This document shows, in pieces, positions 47,044 to 56,311 of a stretch of 64,000 nucleotides of DNA. Below the pieces are notes generated by a model. That model was not told the DNA's origin and made no database searches. It saw nothing but the letters and a program-made list of their open reading frames with translations. The translations under genes and the position numbers were made by a program. The DNA comes from Candidatus Marithrix sp. (GTDB taxonomy: Bacteria > Pseudomonadota > Gammaproteobacteria > Beggiatoales > Beggiatoaceae), in contig JADGDS010000002.1 in assembly GCA_016744775.1 (NCBI GenBank), positions 310,001 to 374,000 of the forward strand. The letters run 5' to 3'. Position 1 is the stretch's first letter. Each line of letters begins with the position of its first letter.

Positions 47044-49559
47044 ATCTTCGACAAAAGATGTTTATTGGATCCGCATTATTAGCGGTGTTTCCAGTTTTGA
47101 TTACGGCTATTGTTACCAGTGAAATTGCTGATACTTTAGGCAGACAGGCACTAACAGAAAATGCTAGAAATCATATTACATCTCTGCGAGATGCTAAGAA
47201 AACCCAAGTTGAAGAATATTTCAAATGGGCATTTAATCAAATTCAGGTTTATGCAGAAATCAGAACCACAGTAAATGCAATGCATGAATTTAAGGCTTCT
47301 TATTTAAAATTTAAAGCTGAAGATTCAACAAAAATTGATAAATATAAATCTGCATTAAAAAAATATTATGTAAATAATTTTATTGAAGAATTCAATGCTT
47401 TAAATGCTAATAATGTTCCTGACATGTTAGAAGTACTAAACCAATTAACAGATCATCAAATTGCACTACAATATAATTATATTGCAAATAATCCCAATCC
47501 TTTAGGTACTAAAGAAGAATTATTAGCTGCATCTGATAATTCTAGTTATACACAAACACATAGTAAATATCATCCTTATATACATAATATTCAAAGACGT
47601 TTTGGTTTTGAAGATATTTTTTTAGTTGATCACAATAGCGGTGAAATAGTCTATTCAGTATTGAAACAATTGGATTTTGCTACTTCCCTCAAAGATGGAC
47701 CATATGCAAAAACCGGTTTAGCTCAAGCTTTTGAAGAAGCAAGAAAGCCTTCTCATACTGATGGAAGTATTGCTATAGCAGATTTTACCAAATATTTGCC
47801 TTTATATAATAGTTCAGCAGCATTTATTGCGACACCAATTTATGAAAATAAGCAAAAAATAGGAATATTAATTTTTCAATTATCCATTGATAGTATCAAT
47901 GATATTATGACCAATCATCGTGTATGGCGATTTGATGAATTTGGTAAAACTGGAGAAACCTATATTGTTGCTACTGATGGTACCATGCGCAATGATAGCC
48001 GTATGTTAGTCGAAGATAAAACCGCTTATTTAGTGGCAGCCGAAAAAGCTGAGCTAAAAGAAACAACCATTGATAATATCATTCTCAAAGATACAACAGT
48101 TGGCTTGCAAAGAGTAGATAATCCGGGAACCCGTGCCGCTTTTGCCGGTGTTACCGGCTTTGATCTCTATGAAGATTATCGTGGAGAATTTGTATTATCA
48201 GCCTTTACTCCTATCAATGTACAGGGATTACACTGGGCTATTTTTTCTAATTTACAAGAAGAAGAGTCATTGGCACGTTTGGAAGCTTTAACAGCTAAAA
48301 TTTATATTGGAGCAATTCCTATTGCTTTAATCATTTTATTAGTTGGTGGAGTTACAGGATTTTACTTTTTTGGACGTATTGTAGTAAAACCAATTAGTGA
48401 TATGGCATCTACAGTCAACAAAGTTGCTAAAGGTAACTTTAAAGCTCGTAGTAATATTAAAACTGGTGATGAATTAGAAACTTTAAGTGCGGCTTTTAAT
48501 GGTTTATTAGATGATCGTTTAATGGCTTTGGCTAAAGCAGAACAAGAAAATGAGCAATTAAATAACTCTATAATTAAATTATTGCAAGCATCTCATCAAT
48601 TGAGTTTACAACGCGATCTAACTGTGCAAGTTCCTGTTACTGAAGATGTTACTGGACCCTTGGCAGATGCTATTAATCAAATGGCATCGGAAATGAGTAA
48701 AGTTTTACTGAAGGTACGTAATATTACTGAATATGTAGAATCAGCATCTTTACAAGTTAAAAAGCAAGGTGATAAAGTTTCAATAGTTGCAGAAAAAGAG
48801 CGGGAAGAAGTTAATGTTACCATGAACGAACTTTCAGCCGCTGCTGAAGTTATGAATAAAATTGCTGAAGTAGCACAATCATGTAATGAAATTGCTAATC
48901 AAGCTACTAACACTACTCAAACTGCATTAGAAACAGTTAATAGCACTGTTAAAGGTATGGGAGAAATAAGAGAAACTATTCATGAAACTGAAAAACGCAT
49001 TAAACGTTTAGGAGAACGTTCTCAAGAAATTAGTAGTATTGTTGACCTCATCAATAATATTGCAGAACGTACTCATGTACTAGCTTTAAATGCCAGTATG
49101 CAAGCAGCGGCTGCTGGTGATGCTGGGCGTGGTTTCTCTGTAGTTGCGGAAGAAGTACAACGTTTAGCTGAAAGTTCTCGTAATGCAACATCCCAAATAT
49201 CTGGCTTAGTGAGAAATATTCAAATGGAAACCAATGATACTATTGCGACTATGGATAAAAGTATTGGTTTAGTTGTTGAAGGATCACAATTAACAGAACT
49301 GGCTGGTGAACAAATGACTGATACTCAAAAGACAACTTCTAATTTAGTAGAAGTTGTAGAACAAATAGCAATGGCTTCTAGGCAACAAGCAGGAGTTAGT
49401 AATGAGTTATATGAACGCGCAAAAAACATTCAAGAGAGTACACAAGAAACAGGAAGAGAATTAGAACAACAAACTATACAAACTAAAAGTTTAGTTAATT
49501 ATTCTCAACAATTGATAGAATCAATTCGTGTATTTAAATTACCTATTCATAAAGAATAA
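47040..49559 (+). CDS. Methyl-accepting chemotaxis protein (PilJ position)
   Basis: Of 839 residues, transmembrane helix 1 spans ~7-28. A long periplasmic sensor region (~30-415), probably a dCache-type domain with HNIQRRFGFEDIFLVDHNSG, follows, then transmembrane helix 2 at ~422-448, HAMP and a coiled region to ~560, and the MCP signalling domain ~560-835. The hairpin tip is NIAERTHVLALNASMQAA then AGDAGRGFSVVAEEV. No PilJ-type four-helix sensor is evident. It probably senses a small ligand, perhaps via the lipoprotein upstream. Confidence 0.92.
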   Translation: MNLRQKMFIGSALLAVFPVLITAIVTSEIADTLGRQALTENARNHITSLRDAKKTQVEEYFKWAFNQIQVYAEIRTTVNAMHEFKASYLKFKAEDSTKIDKYKSALKKYYVNNFIEEFNALNANNVPDMLEVLNQLTDHQIALQYNYIANNPNPLGTKEELLAASDNSSYTQTHSKYHPYIHNIQRRFGFEDIFLVDHNSGEIVYSVLKQLDFATSLKDGPYAKTGLAQAFEEARKPSHTDGSIAIADFTKYLPLYNSSAAFIATPIYENKQKIGILIFQLSIDSINDIMTNHRVWRFDEFGKTGETYIVATDGTMRNDSRMLVEDKTAYLVAAEKAELKETTIDNIILKDTTVGLQRVDNPGTRAAFAGVTGFDLYEDYRGEFVLSAFTPINVQGLHWAIFSNLQEEESLARLEALTAKIYIGAIPIALIILLVGGVTGFYFFGRIVVKPISDMASTVNKVAKGNFKARSNIKTGDELETLSAAFNGLLDDRLMALAKAEQENEQLNNSIIKLLQASHQLSLQRDLTVQVPVTEDVTGPLADAINQMASEMSKVLLKVRNITEYVESASLQVKKQGDKVSIVAEKEREEVNVTMNELSAAAEVMNKIAEVAQSCNEIANQATNTTQTALETVNSTVKGMGEIRETIHETEKRIKRLGERSQEISSIVDLINNIAERTHVLALNASMQAAAAGDAGRGFSVVAEEVQRLAESSRNATSQISGLVRNIQMETNDTIATMDKSIGLVVEGSQLTELAGEQMTDTQKTTSNLVEVVEQIAMASRQQAGVSNELYERAKNIQESTQETGRELEQQTIQTKSLVNYSQQLIESIRVFKLPIHKE

Positions 49560-49567
49560 GCTTGATA

Positions 49568-52500
49568 ATGGAAAAAGATATATTGGAGGTTGTGTGTCAA
49601 CAGATTATTGAATCTAGTGAGGGATTATCTGTTGCCCTTGAGAAATGTTTATCTATGGCTAATGATAGTCCAGAATTTTTAGAAGCAATTGAAGAATACA
49701 CTAATAAAGTACAAGAAATTTGGGATGTAGCCGAGCTGGCTGGTCTCAATGGATTGCTTGATGTTTGTACATTTATTAATGATAACTTGATGGCTTTTCT
49801 AATTCAAGATGATACCACACAAGCACTGCATTATTTTGAGCAATGGCCATTAAAGGTATTAGAATATTTACAATCGCCTGATACCAATGCGTCTGAATTA
49901 ATTGCTTTTATGCAAGAAAGCGCATGGCCCATGCCTTTAGATTCAGAAGCTGCTAGTTATTTATTAAAATTACTTGCTTCTGAAGATGTTGAAGAAGAAA
50001 AACCTCATAATGAGCTTAAGCCGCTAGAATTTCCAGAATTTAAAGATATTTCATTAGGTAGTTCTGAAGTTATAGATGCACTTTGTCAAGAAATTGAATC
50101 AATTCAGAATGATTTACAACAAGCTCTGGATTCAATAGATGAATATAATGACTTAATGCAACGTCTATATATGGCCTCAGAAATGTTAGAAATGAAAGGT
50201 TTACAAAGCATTTGTTTATTTATAATTTCTAATGTCACCTTTTTGCTGGATGCTACTGTTGCAGAGAGAAAACAAGTTACAATTCTATTAGAAAAATGGC
50301 CGAAGTTTGTATTAGATTATTTTAGAGCGCCTGCGGATAATATTATTTCGCTGGTCAATTATTTGCGTGATACTACATGGGTTCATCCATTAACTGATGA
50401 TGACGCTTATACTTTATTAAATCAATTAACTTCTTCATCAGCAATTAATCAAGCTGATGAAGAAGTTGTAAAGCGTCAAACCAAGGCGGAGCTAGATGAT
50501 GTTTCTTTAGCTATCCCGTCTGATATAAATTCAGAACTATTAGAAGCTTATTTAGAAGAAACTCCTCAATTAACAGTAGAATTTTCTGAAAGTATTCAAT
50601 CTATAATTGACAATTATAATCTTGATGAAATTAGACGCGCTCAACGTCTAGCGCATACCTTGAAAGGTTCTTCCAACATTATTGGAATCAAAGGTATTGC
50701 GAATATCGCTCATAATTTAGAAGATATTTTAGTATATTTTGCAGAACATAACACTAAACCACCTAAAAATTTAACTGACACTTTAGTAGAATCAGCCGAT
50801 TGTTTAGCACTAATGGTTGAAACTTTATTAGGTCAAAATCAGGAAGAACCACAACTAGCATTAAATATATTACAAACATTATTAGACTGGGCTAATAATA
50901 TTGATAAAGGTAAAATAGAAGCTCCTACTGCTTCTGCTTCTGCTCCCACTATTCCTACCTCAACGCAGCAGGTAACGGAAGAAATTCAACCAGTTTTAAG
51001 AGTCCGTACTAAAACTATTGATGAATTAATGCGCCTAGTTGGTGAACTATCTATTTCAACTAAACAAATTCAAGAAAGATTAAAACATATTCTACTAAAT
51101 ACTCATAGATTAACAGAACAAAATTCACAGGTTCAAAAAAAAAGTTTCGAGTTAGAACATCTAGTAGATGTACGCTGCATAACTAATGTCTTTCATAATA
51201 TAAATAAAATTGAAAACATAAAAGGTTTTGATCCTTTAGAATTTGAAGCATATAATGAATTGCATTCTATAACACACGGCTTCATTGAAACTATTGCAGA
51301 TAATCGTGAATTAACGCTTAGTATTAATGATGAATTAGAAGATTTAGAATCTATAGTCATAGAACAAGAACGACTAAATAAAGATTTCCAAACCAATCTG
51401 ATGACAACCCGCATGGTGCCAGCTAAAAATCTGATTACCAAATTAAAGCGTAATATTCGACAAACTAGTCGTACAACCGGTAAAGAAGTAGAACTAGAAG
51501 TAATTGGAACAGATATTTTAATAGATAGTGACATTTTAAATAATCTAGCCGATCCATTACAACATATATTACGTAACGCCATAGATCATGGATTAGAAGC
51601 TCCTGAACAACGTAAAAATTCAGGAAAATCTGCTACTGGATTAATTCAATTGAGCTTTTATCGTGAAGGTAATAATATTGTTGTTAAATGTCAAGATGAT
51701 GGTCAAGGATTGAATTACCCTAAAATTCATGCAACAGCACTAGAACGCGGTTTAATCAATGAACATCAAGAACTTACTGAACAAGAATTAGCCCGCCTAA
51801 TTTTAATGTCAGGTTTTTCAACCAAGTCGGATGTTACACAAATGTCAGGGCGTGGTATTGGTATGGATGTAGTACATACCAACATACGTGAAATGAAAGG
51901 AACACTAGATTTAAGCTCTGAAACAGGTAAAGGTACAACTATTTTAATGAAATTACCTATGAGCTTGGTTACAGTGCATGTATTATTAGTACGTGTTGCC
52001 AATCAACGTTTTGCCATTCCTAGTAATTATTTAGAGTTAGCAATTGCACCGAATGTAGGAACACTCCAAGGCATAGGTGAAGAAATACATTTTAGATTAG
52101 AAAAAGACATTTACGCACTGAGAAATTTAGCAAATTTATTAAATATATCAAGAGGCAAATTAGTTCAGGAACAAGCAGAAAAATATCCAATTATTTTAGT
52201 ACGTGAAGAAACAGGGGTTACGGCTGTACTTGTAGATGAAGTCTTAGACACTCAAGACTTAGTTATGAAAAGAATGGGTAAATATGTAAATAACATTCAT
52301 GGCGTTACCGGTGCTGCCATTCTAGGTGATGGTTCTATTGTGCCCTTGTTAGATTTACCAGAATTATTACGTAGTTCTTTATCAGCAGCGATCTCATCAC
52401 CTTATACTACATCTCAACATAATCAAACTACTGTTGAATCATCTAGCATAGAAACTCCACGTGTAATGATTGTCGATGATTCCCTTAGTGTTAGAAAATC

Positions 52501-52813
52501 ATTATCAATTACAATGGAAAAGGCAGGATTTGATACTTTATTAGCAAAAGATGGAATCGAAGCTATTGAAATAATGAAAAATACCATGCCTACTATAATG
52601 TTAGTTGATATGGAAATGCCACGTATGAATGGTTTAGAACTAAGCAAATATGTTCGCGCTCAAGAACAAACAAAAAATCTACCAATTTTTATGATTACAT
52701 CACGCACCACTGAAAAACATAGAGAACAAGCAAAATTAGTTGGTATTGATCATTATTTTACTAAACCATATGATGACAACAATTTATTAGAAATGATTGA
52801 AAATGCTATATAA
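49568..52813 (+). CDS. Hybrid CheA-like histidine kinase (ChpA-like)
   Basis: From the ATG at 49568 the protein has 1081 residues. Two similar helical modules of ~130 residues (~1-140 and ~165-300) lack a clear HPt histidine. A true HPt lies at ~325-430 (LAHTLKGSSNIIG, with the phosphoacceptor His). A dimerisation helix pair (RTKTIDELMRLVGELSIS), an HATPase (LRNAIDHGLEAPEQRKN; SGRGIGMDVV), a CheW-like domain (~805-930) and a C-terminal receiver (MIVDDSLSVRKS; VDMEMPRMNG) follow. This resembles ChpA of P. aeruginosa in outline, with fewer HPt domains. It should phosphorylate the regulator at 44678. Confidence 0.93.
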   Translation: MEKDILEVVCQQIIESSEGLSVALEKCLSMANDSPEFLEAIEEYTNKVQEIWDVAELAGLNGLLDVCTFINDNLMAFLIQDDTTQALHYFEQWPLKVLEYLQSPDTNASELIAFMQESAWPMPLDSEAASYLLKLLASEDVEEEKPHNELKPLEFPEFKDISLGSSEVIDALCQEIESIQNDLQQALDSIDEYNDLMQRLYMASEMLEMKGLQSICLFIISNVTFLLDATVAERKQVTILLEKWPKFVLDYFRAPADNIISLVNYLRDTTWVHPLTDDDAYTLLNQLTSSSAINQADEEVVKRQTKAELDDVSLAIPSDINSELLEAYLEETPQLTVEFSESIQSIIDNYNLDEIRRAQRLAHTLKGSSNIIGIKGIANIAHNLEDILVYFAEHNTKPPKNLTDTLVESADCLALMVETLLGQNQEEPQLALNILQTLLDWANNIDKGKIEAPTASASAPTIPTSTQQVTEEIQPVLRVRTKTIDELMRLVGELSISTKQIQERLKHILLNTHRLTEQNSQVQKKSFELEHLVDVRCITNVFHNINKIENIKGFDPLEFEAYNELHSITHGFIETIADNRELTLSINDELEDLESIVIEQERLNKDFQTNLMTTRMVPAKNLITKLKRNIRQTSRTTGKEVELEVIGTDILIDSDILNNLADPLQHILRNAIDHGLEAPEQRKNSGKSATGLIQLSFYREGNNIVVKCQDDGQGLNYPKIHATALERGLINEHQELTEQELARLILMSGFSTKSDVTQMSGRGIGMDVVHTNIREMKGTLDLSSETGKGTTILMKLPMSLVTVHVLLVRVANQRFAIPSNYLELAIAPNVGTLQGIGEEIHFRLEKDIYALRNLANLLNISRGKLVQEQAEKYPIILVREETGVTAVLVDEVLDTQDLVMKRMGKYVNNIHGVTGAAILGDGSIVPLLDLPELLRSSLSAAISSPYTTSQHNQTTVESSSIETPRVMIVDDSLSVRKSLSITMEKAGFDTLLAKDGIEAIEIMKNTMPTIMLVDMEMPRMNGLELSKYVRAQEQTKNLPIFMITSRTTEKHREQAKLVGIDHYFTKPYDDNNLLEMIENAI

Positions 52814-53186
52814 TAATATATATCTTCTATTAAAATTTGATGATAGATATTTATTACTACCTCAAAGTGATATTGAATTAGTAGAAACTACCAGTGCTTT
52901 TAGCCGATATGAATTAGAAGAAGTGATGACTTTTAATTTAAATAAAGATTTATTAATACAGCCAAATTCTAAAAAATCTAATTATATCGTGTTATTTAAA
53001 GTTGAACTTGCAGCCCTTTTATGTGAAGAAGTAGAAAATATCAAATGTGAGGAAATTGATGTTCAAGAATTATCAGCTGTGATGAAATTATCTAAATCTC
53101 CAGTTACACATTTAGCCATATATAAAGATCAAATAGCTTGCGTTTCTAACGGTAAAGCTTTAGTGAAATATTTATTAGAACTATGA
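52803..53186 (+). CDS. CheW-like small protein of the chemosensory cluster
   Basis: From the ATG at 52803 the protein has 127 residues; a TTG at 52797 is also in frame. It is not a clear CheW, but it has the beta-rich length and a YLLLPQSDIELVE start like CheW subdomains. The kinase gene overlaps its start by 11 bases and its stop overlaps the next gene (ATGA). It may be a diverged coupling or scaffolding protein, like ChpC in other Chp clusters. Confidence 0.55.
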   Translation: MLYNNIYLLLKFDDRYLLLPQSDIELVETTSAFSRYELEEVMTFNLNKDLLIQPNSKKSNYIVLFKVELAALLCEEVENIKCEEIDVQELSAVMKLSKSPVTHLAIYKDQIACVSNGKALVKYLLEL

Positions 53187-53659
53187 CTACTAACACTACA
53201 AACAGTAAAGCTTGGCTGTTAGATTTTGGTAATGGCTTACAAGCGGCAGTAGGATATAATGAAATGTGGCAAATCTTAATGTCACCAAAAGTATTTGAAA
53301 TACCTTGTACGCCAAAATATTGTCATAAAGTTTTAGTGTTTGAAGATCGTATCTTGCCGCTGCTTGATATATCCTATTTATTAATAGGTAAAAAGTCGAT
53401 TACAGATGATGTAATAGGTATTGCACTTTATCAAGATGATCCTAATAAACCTGTAAATTATGCAGGATTCAATTGTGCTTCCATACCACGAACCATTAAT
53501 GTTAGTGATGATCAAATGTGCGAATTACCAAGCGAACAACAATACTGGGAAACTTTTAGCTTATCTTGTTTTTCACTTGAAAATAAAGCAATTCCAATTA
53601 TTAATCTTGCCCATATATTTTCTTTAGAATTTAACTCTGGCATATTTAATGCTTTTTAA
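53183..53659 (+). CDS. CheW-domain protein
   Basis: This 158-residue protein has a CheW-like core with KVFEIPCTPKYCHKVLVFED and ILPLLDISYLL, and a later IPIINLAHIFSLEF strand pair. It is the second CheW-type gene after the kinase, translation-coupled to the gene before it. Extra coupling proteins (ChpC-like) are typical of Pil-Chp systems. It might bind other receptors than the adjacent MCP. Confidence 0.72.
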   Translation: MTTNTTNSKAWLLDFGNGLQAAVGYNEMWQILMSPKVFEIPCTPKYCHKVLVFEDRILPLLDISYLLIGKKSITDDVIGIALYQDDPNKPVNYAGFNCASIPRTINVSDDQMCELPSEQQYWETFSLSCFSLENKAIPIINLAHIFSLEFNSGIFNAF

Positions 53660-53699
53660 TATTTCATTAATTAAATTAAAAAATAAAAAATGAATAAAA

Positions 53700-54926
53700 A
53701 TGAATACGCTTTTTTTTAAAATACGTTTATTAGCTTTAATAATATTATTATTATCTACAAATATTGCTATCTCAAAAACTTATGGACCAGTTAAAGCGAA
53801 TGAAAGATTATGGAATATAGCTGCTAATATACGCCCCGATAAATCAATTTCCATAATACAAGCTTTATTAGCAATATTAAAAGCTAATCCCCAAGCGTTT
53901 TATAAATCATGTAATATAAATAGTTTCAAATCTAATCAAACTTTAACAATACCGTCACGCGCTCAGATGTTAGCCTTGACAGTTCGTGAAGCTTCACAAG
54001 AGTTTACACGACAAAATAAGAAATGGAAACTTAATAGACGCAATATTACTTGCCCTACTATAGAAGAAAAACAAGCACCAATACCAATACCAAAACCGAA
54101 ACCTATAGTAGCACCACAAGCTTCTAAAGTCTCTGATGACAAGCCAGAAAAGACTAATGCCATACAAACTAAATTAGATGAGCTAAAAGCATGGTTTCAG
54201 AAACAGCAATTACCTTTGCCTAGAGTTATAGGAATTGTGACCATTGCTATATTACTTTTATTAGCATTTTTAATAGGTAGAAAAAAACAGTTACCAAGTG
54301 ATAATCAATTAGAAGCTAATAATTTATCAGATTATGACCCTAAAGAAAAAATGCCTTTAACTAGTGGAAATAAGGCTAATAAACTAAAACCTTTAGCAAG
54401 TCTAAAAAATCCTTATGATGAAATGAAGGAAAAGCTTGAAGGTGTCAGAACTTATTTAGCAGGAGATGATGCACGAAGAGTTCAAGGTATTTTACGCGAT
54501 GTAATACAAGAAGGTAACTCAGAACAACAAATAGAAGCTAAACAACTATATAAAATCATCGAACAAGTAGATAATTTGAAAAAGAAAGTTGATACACAAC
54601 AAAGTAATTTACTTGAAACTCGTTTAGGAGAAGATGATCCAGCTTGGAAAGAGATTGTAAAAAAAGGCAAACAAGCTTCAACCTCACAATTTTTACCAGA
54701 AAATAGTGATGGCGTTTTTAAAGTCATAGATAAAATCTTTGATTTACTTGATTATGAATTAAATGCGCGAGGTAAATTGATTGAAGCTTATACTCATAGA
54801 TATGAAGATCAACAAAAAGTTGAAATTGATCAATATAAAAGTCTGAAAAAAAGAGCAGTTGCAAATGATATTGTGGATAGTGTCACAGAACAAAAAATTG
54901 CACAACAAGCTACACGTTATCTCTGA
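53700..54926 (+). CDS. FimV-like protein
   Basis: Of 408 residues, 1-25 are a signal peptide. The FimV N-terminal motif (TYGPVKANERLWNIAANIRPD, in two parts, LysM-like, ~26-95) has the conserved LLAILKANPQAF. A proline-rich linker precedes a transmembrane helix near 178-197 and a long charged cytoplasmic part. FimV binds peptidoglycan at the pole and controls type IV pili and PilG localisation, fitting its place after the Chp genes. The length is about half that of P. aeruginosa FimV, with no TPR visible at the C-terminus. Confidence 0.83.
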   Translation: MNTLFFKIRLLALIILLLSTNIAISKTYGPVKANERLWNIAANIRPDKSISIIQALLAILKANPQAFYKSCNINSFKSNQTLTIPSRAQMLALTVREASQEFTRQNKKWKLNRRNITCPTIEEKQAPIPIPKPKPIVAPQASKVSDDKPEKTNAIQTKLDELKAWFQKQQLPLPRVIGIVTIAILLLLAFLIGRKKQLPSDNQLEANNLSDYDPKEKMPLTSGNKANKLKPLASLKNPYDEMKEKLEGVRTYLAGDDARRVQGILRDVIQEGNSEQQIEAKQLYKIIEQVDNLKKKVDTQQSNLLETRLGEDDPAWKEIVKKGKQASTSQFLPENSDGVFKVIDKIFDLLDYELNARGKLIEAYTHRYEDQQKVEIDQYKSLKKRAVANDIVDSVTEQKIAQQATRYL

Positions 54927-54937
54927 TCTAATACCCA

Positions 54938-54960
54938 TAAGGGCAAGCAATTTGCCCTTA
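54938..54960. terminator. GGGCAA hairpin after the chemosensory cluster
   Basis: Arms TAAGGGCAA / TTGCCCTTA, 9 bp perfect, with loop GCAAT. It lies 12 bases after the FimV-like stop codon and is the same family as the hairpin at 40357. No long T run follows, so it may be a repeat rather than a strong terminator. Confidence 0.65.
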
Positions 54961-55101
54961 GTCTGACCACTTTTCCCATTCTAATATTCACCTAATTACA
55001 AACTAACATATTGATATTTAAATTAATTTACATGGCATACAAGTTGAATATATTTACATAAAAATATATATAAAACATAAAGAATTATAGGAAATAATAT
55101 C

Positions 55102-55446
55102 ATGTCTAATAAATTAATTTTAATAACAATCTTTGTATCATTAACAATAATTTTATCTACCAAATTTGCTACAGCAGGCGTATTAAATAATATAAAAATA
55201 GATATTAAAAGCATTCAAACAGGTAATAATAAAGCAATTGCAAATAATAACGCAGGAAGTTATAACAATATAATGGCTTATGCCGGTTTAACACATATTA
55301 ACATTAAAAATACAAATCTAAATACCAAATTCAATATTATACATAGGGGAAATAATACTGCTGAAGCTATTAATAAAGGTGGTAGTCATAATAATATTAT
55401 AGCTAGTGCTAGTGTTGTTTCTCTTAATATATATAAAAATAGATAA
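55102..55446 (+). CDS. Small secreted protein with two curlin-like repeats
   Basis: Of 114 residues, 1-26 form a signal peptide (ending FATAG). The mature protein holds two repeats, each with a GNN-x-A-x-A-x-N-x-x-GS-x-NNI-x-A-x-A pattern, at ~38-62 and ~79-103. Asn-rich, Gly-spaced repeats of this spacing recall curli subunits (S-x5-Q-x-G-x-x-N), which stack as beta strands into amyloid. No csg genes are near. TAGGAAAT precedes the ATG. It could be a small surface amyloid or matrix protein; confidence in that role is modest. Confidence 0.65.
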   Translation: MSNKLILITIFVSLTIILSTKFATAGVLNNIKIDIKSIQTGNNKAIANNNAGSYNNIMAYAGLTHINIKNTNLNTKFNIIHRGNNTAEAINKGGSHNNIIASASVVSLNIYKNR

Positions 55447-55516
55447 TACGTTGAAAAAGCTTGGTGAAGCATATAAATCATTCAATTGATTACTCTCATA
55501 AAAGGTTAAATATTGA

Positions 55517-56266
55517 ATGACTAAATTAAAAGCTTTAATTTTTGATGTTGATGGAACATTGGCTGAAACAGAACGTGATGCTCATCGTGTTGCCTTTAAT
55601 GAAACTTTTGCTGCACATGATTTGGATTGGGATTGGTCAGTTAAACTTTATGGAGATTTACTAGCAGTTACTGGTGGTAAAGAGCGTATGAAGTTTTATG
55701 CAAAACAATACCATCCATCTGATCCACCGCTTAGTGATCAGTATATCGCTGAATTACATAAAGAAAAAACAGCGCGTTATCAAGAGATTATAACAAATAA
55801 TCCAATTCCATTACGCCCGGGTGTACGCCGTTTAATAGAAGAAGCTCGCGCTGAAGGAATACGCTTAGCTATTTCTACTACAACTAGCCCAGAAAATGTT
55901 TCTAGTTTATTAGAAAATAGTTTAACTGCTGATGCAATGTCATGGTTTGAAGTGGTAGCGGCAGGTGATATTGTCGAAGCAAAAAAACCGGCTTCTGATA
56001 TTTATGATTATGCGTTGAAAGAATTAAAGCTGAAGCCAGAAGAATGCCTTGCATTTGAAGATTCAGGTAATGGTATTCGTTCTGCATTAGGTGCAAATAT
56101 ACCTACTATTATAACTGTTAATGATTATACAGCTCATGAAGATTTTACAGGTGCAAAATTAGTATTAAATAATCTAGGTGAACCAGATCAAGCTTTTACG
56201 GTATTGGCTGGGGATGCTGGAGATGCTAAATATGTTGATATGGCTATGTTGCATAAAATGATATAG
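55517..56266 (+). CDS. cbbY: CbbY-type HAD phosphatase
   Basis: This 249-residue HAD enzyme starts LIFDVDGTLAETERDAHRV (Asp nucleophile pair) and has KKPASDIYDYAL and FEDSGNGIRSAL motifs with the WDWSVKLYGDLL cap, matching CbbY. CbbY removes xylulose-1,5-bisphosphate, an inhibitor of RuBisCO, so its presence implies a Calvin cycle. No RuBisCO gene is in the window. AAAGG precedes the ATG by 11 bases. Confidence 0.85.
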   Translation: MTKLKALIFDVDGTLAETERDAHRVAFNETFAAHDLDWDWSVKLYGDLLAVTGGKERMKFYAKQYHPSDPPLSDQYIAELHKEKTARYQEIITNNPIPLRPGVRRLIEEARAEGIRLAISTTTSPENVSSLLENSLTADAMSWFEVVAAGDIVEAKKPASDIYDYALKELKLKPEECLAFEDSGNGIRSALGANIPTIITVNDYTAHEDFTGAKLVLNNLGEPDQAFTVLAGDAGDAKYVDMAMLHKMI

Positions 56267-56311
56267 TTTTTATCTGTTATATCGGGTAATTATATGATAT
56301 AATTACTCGAT

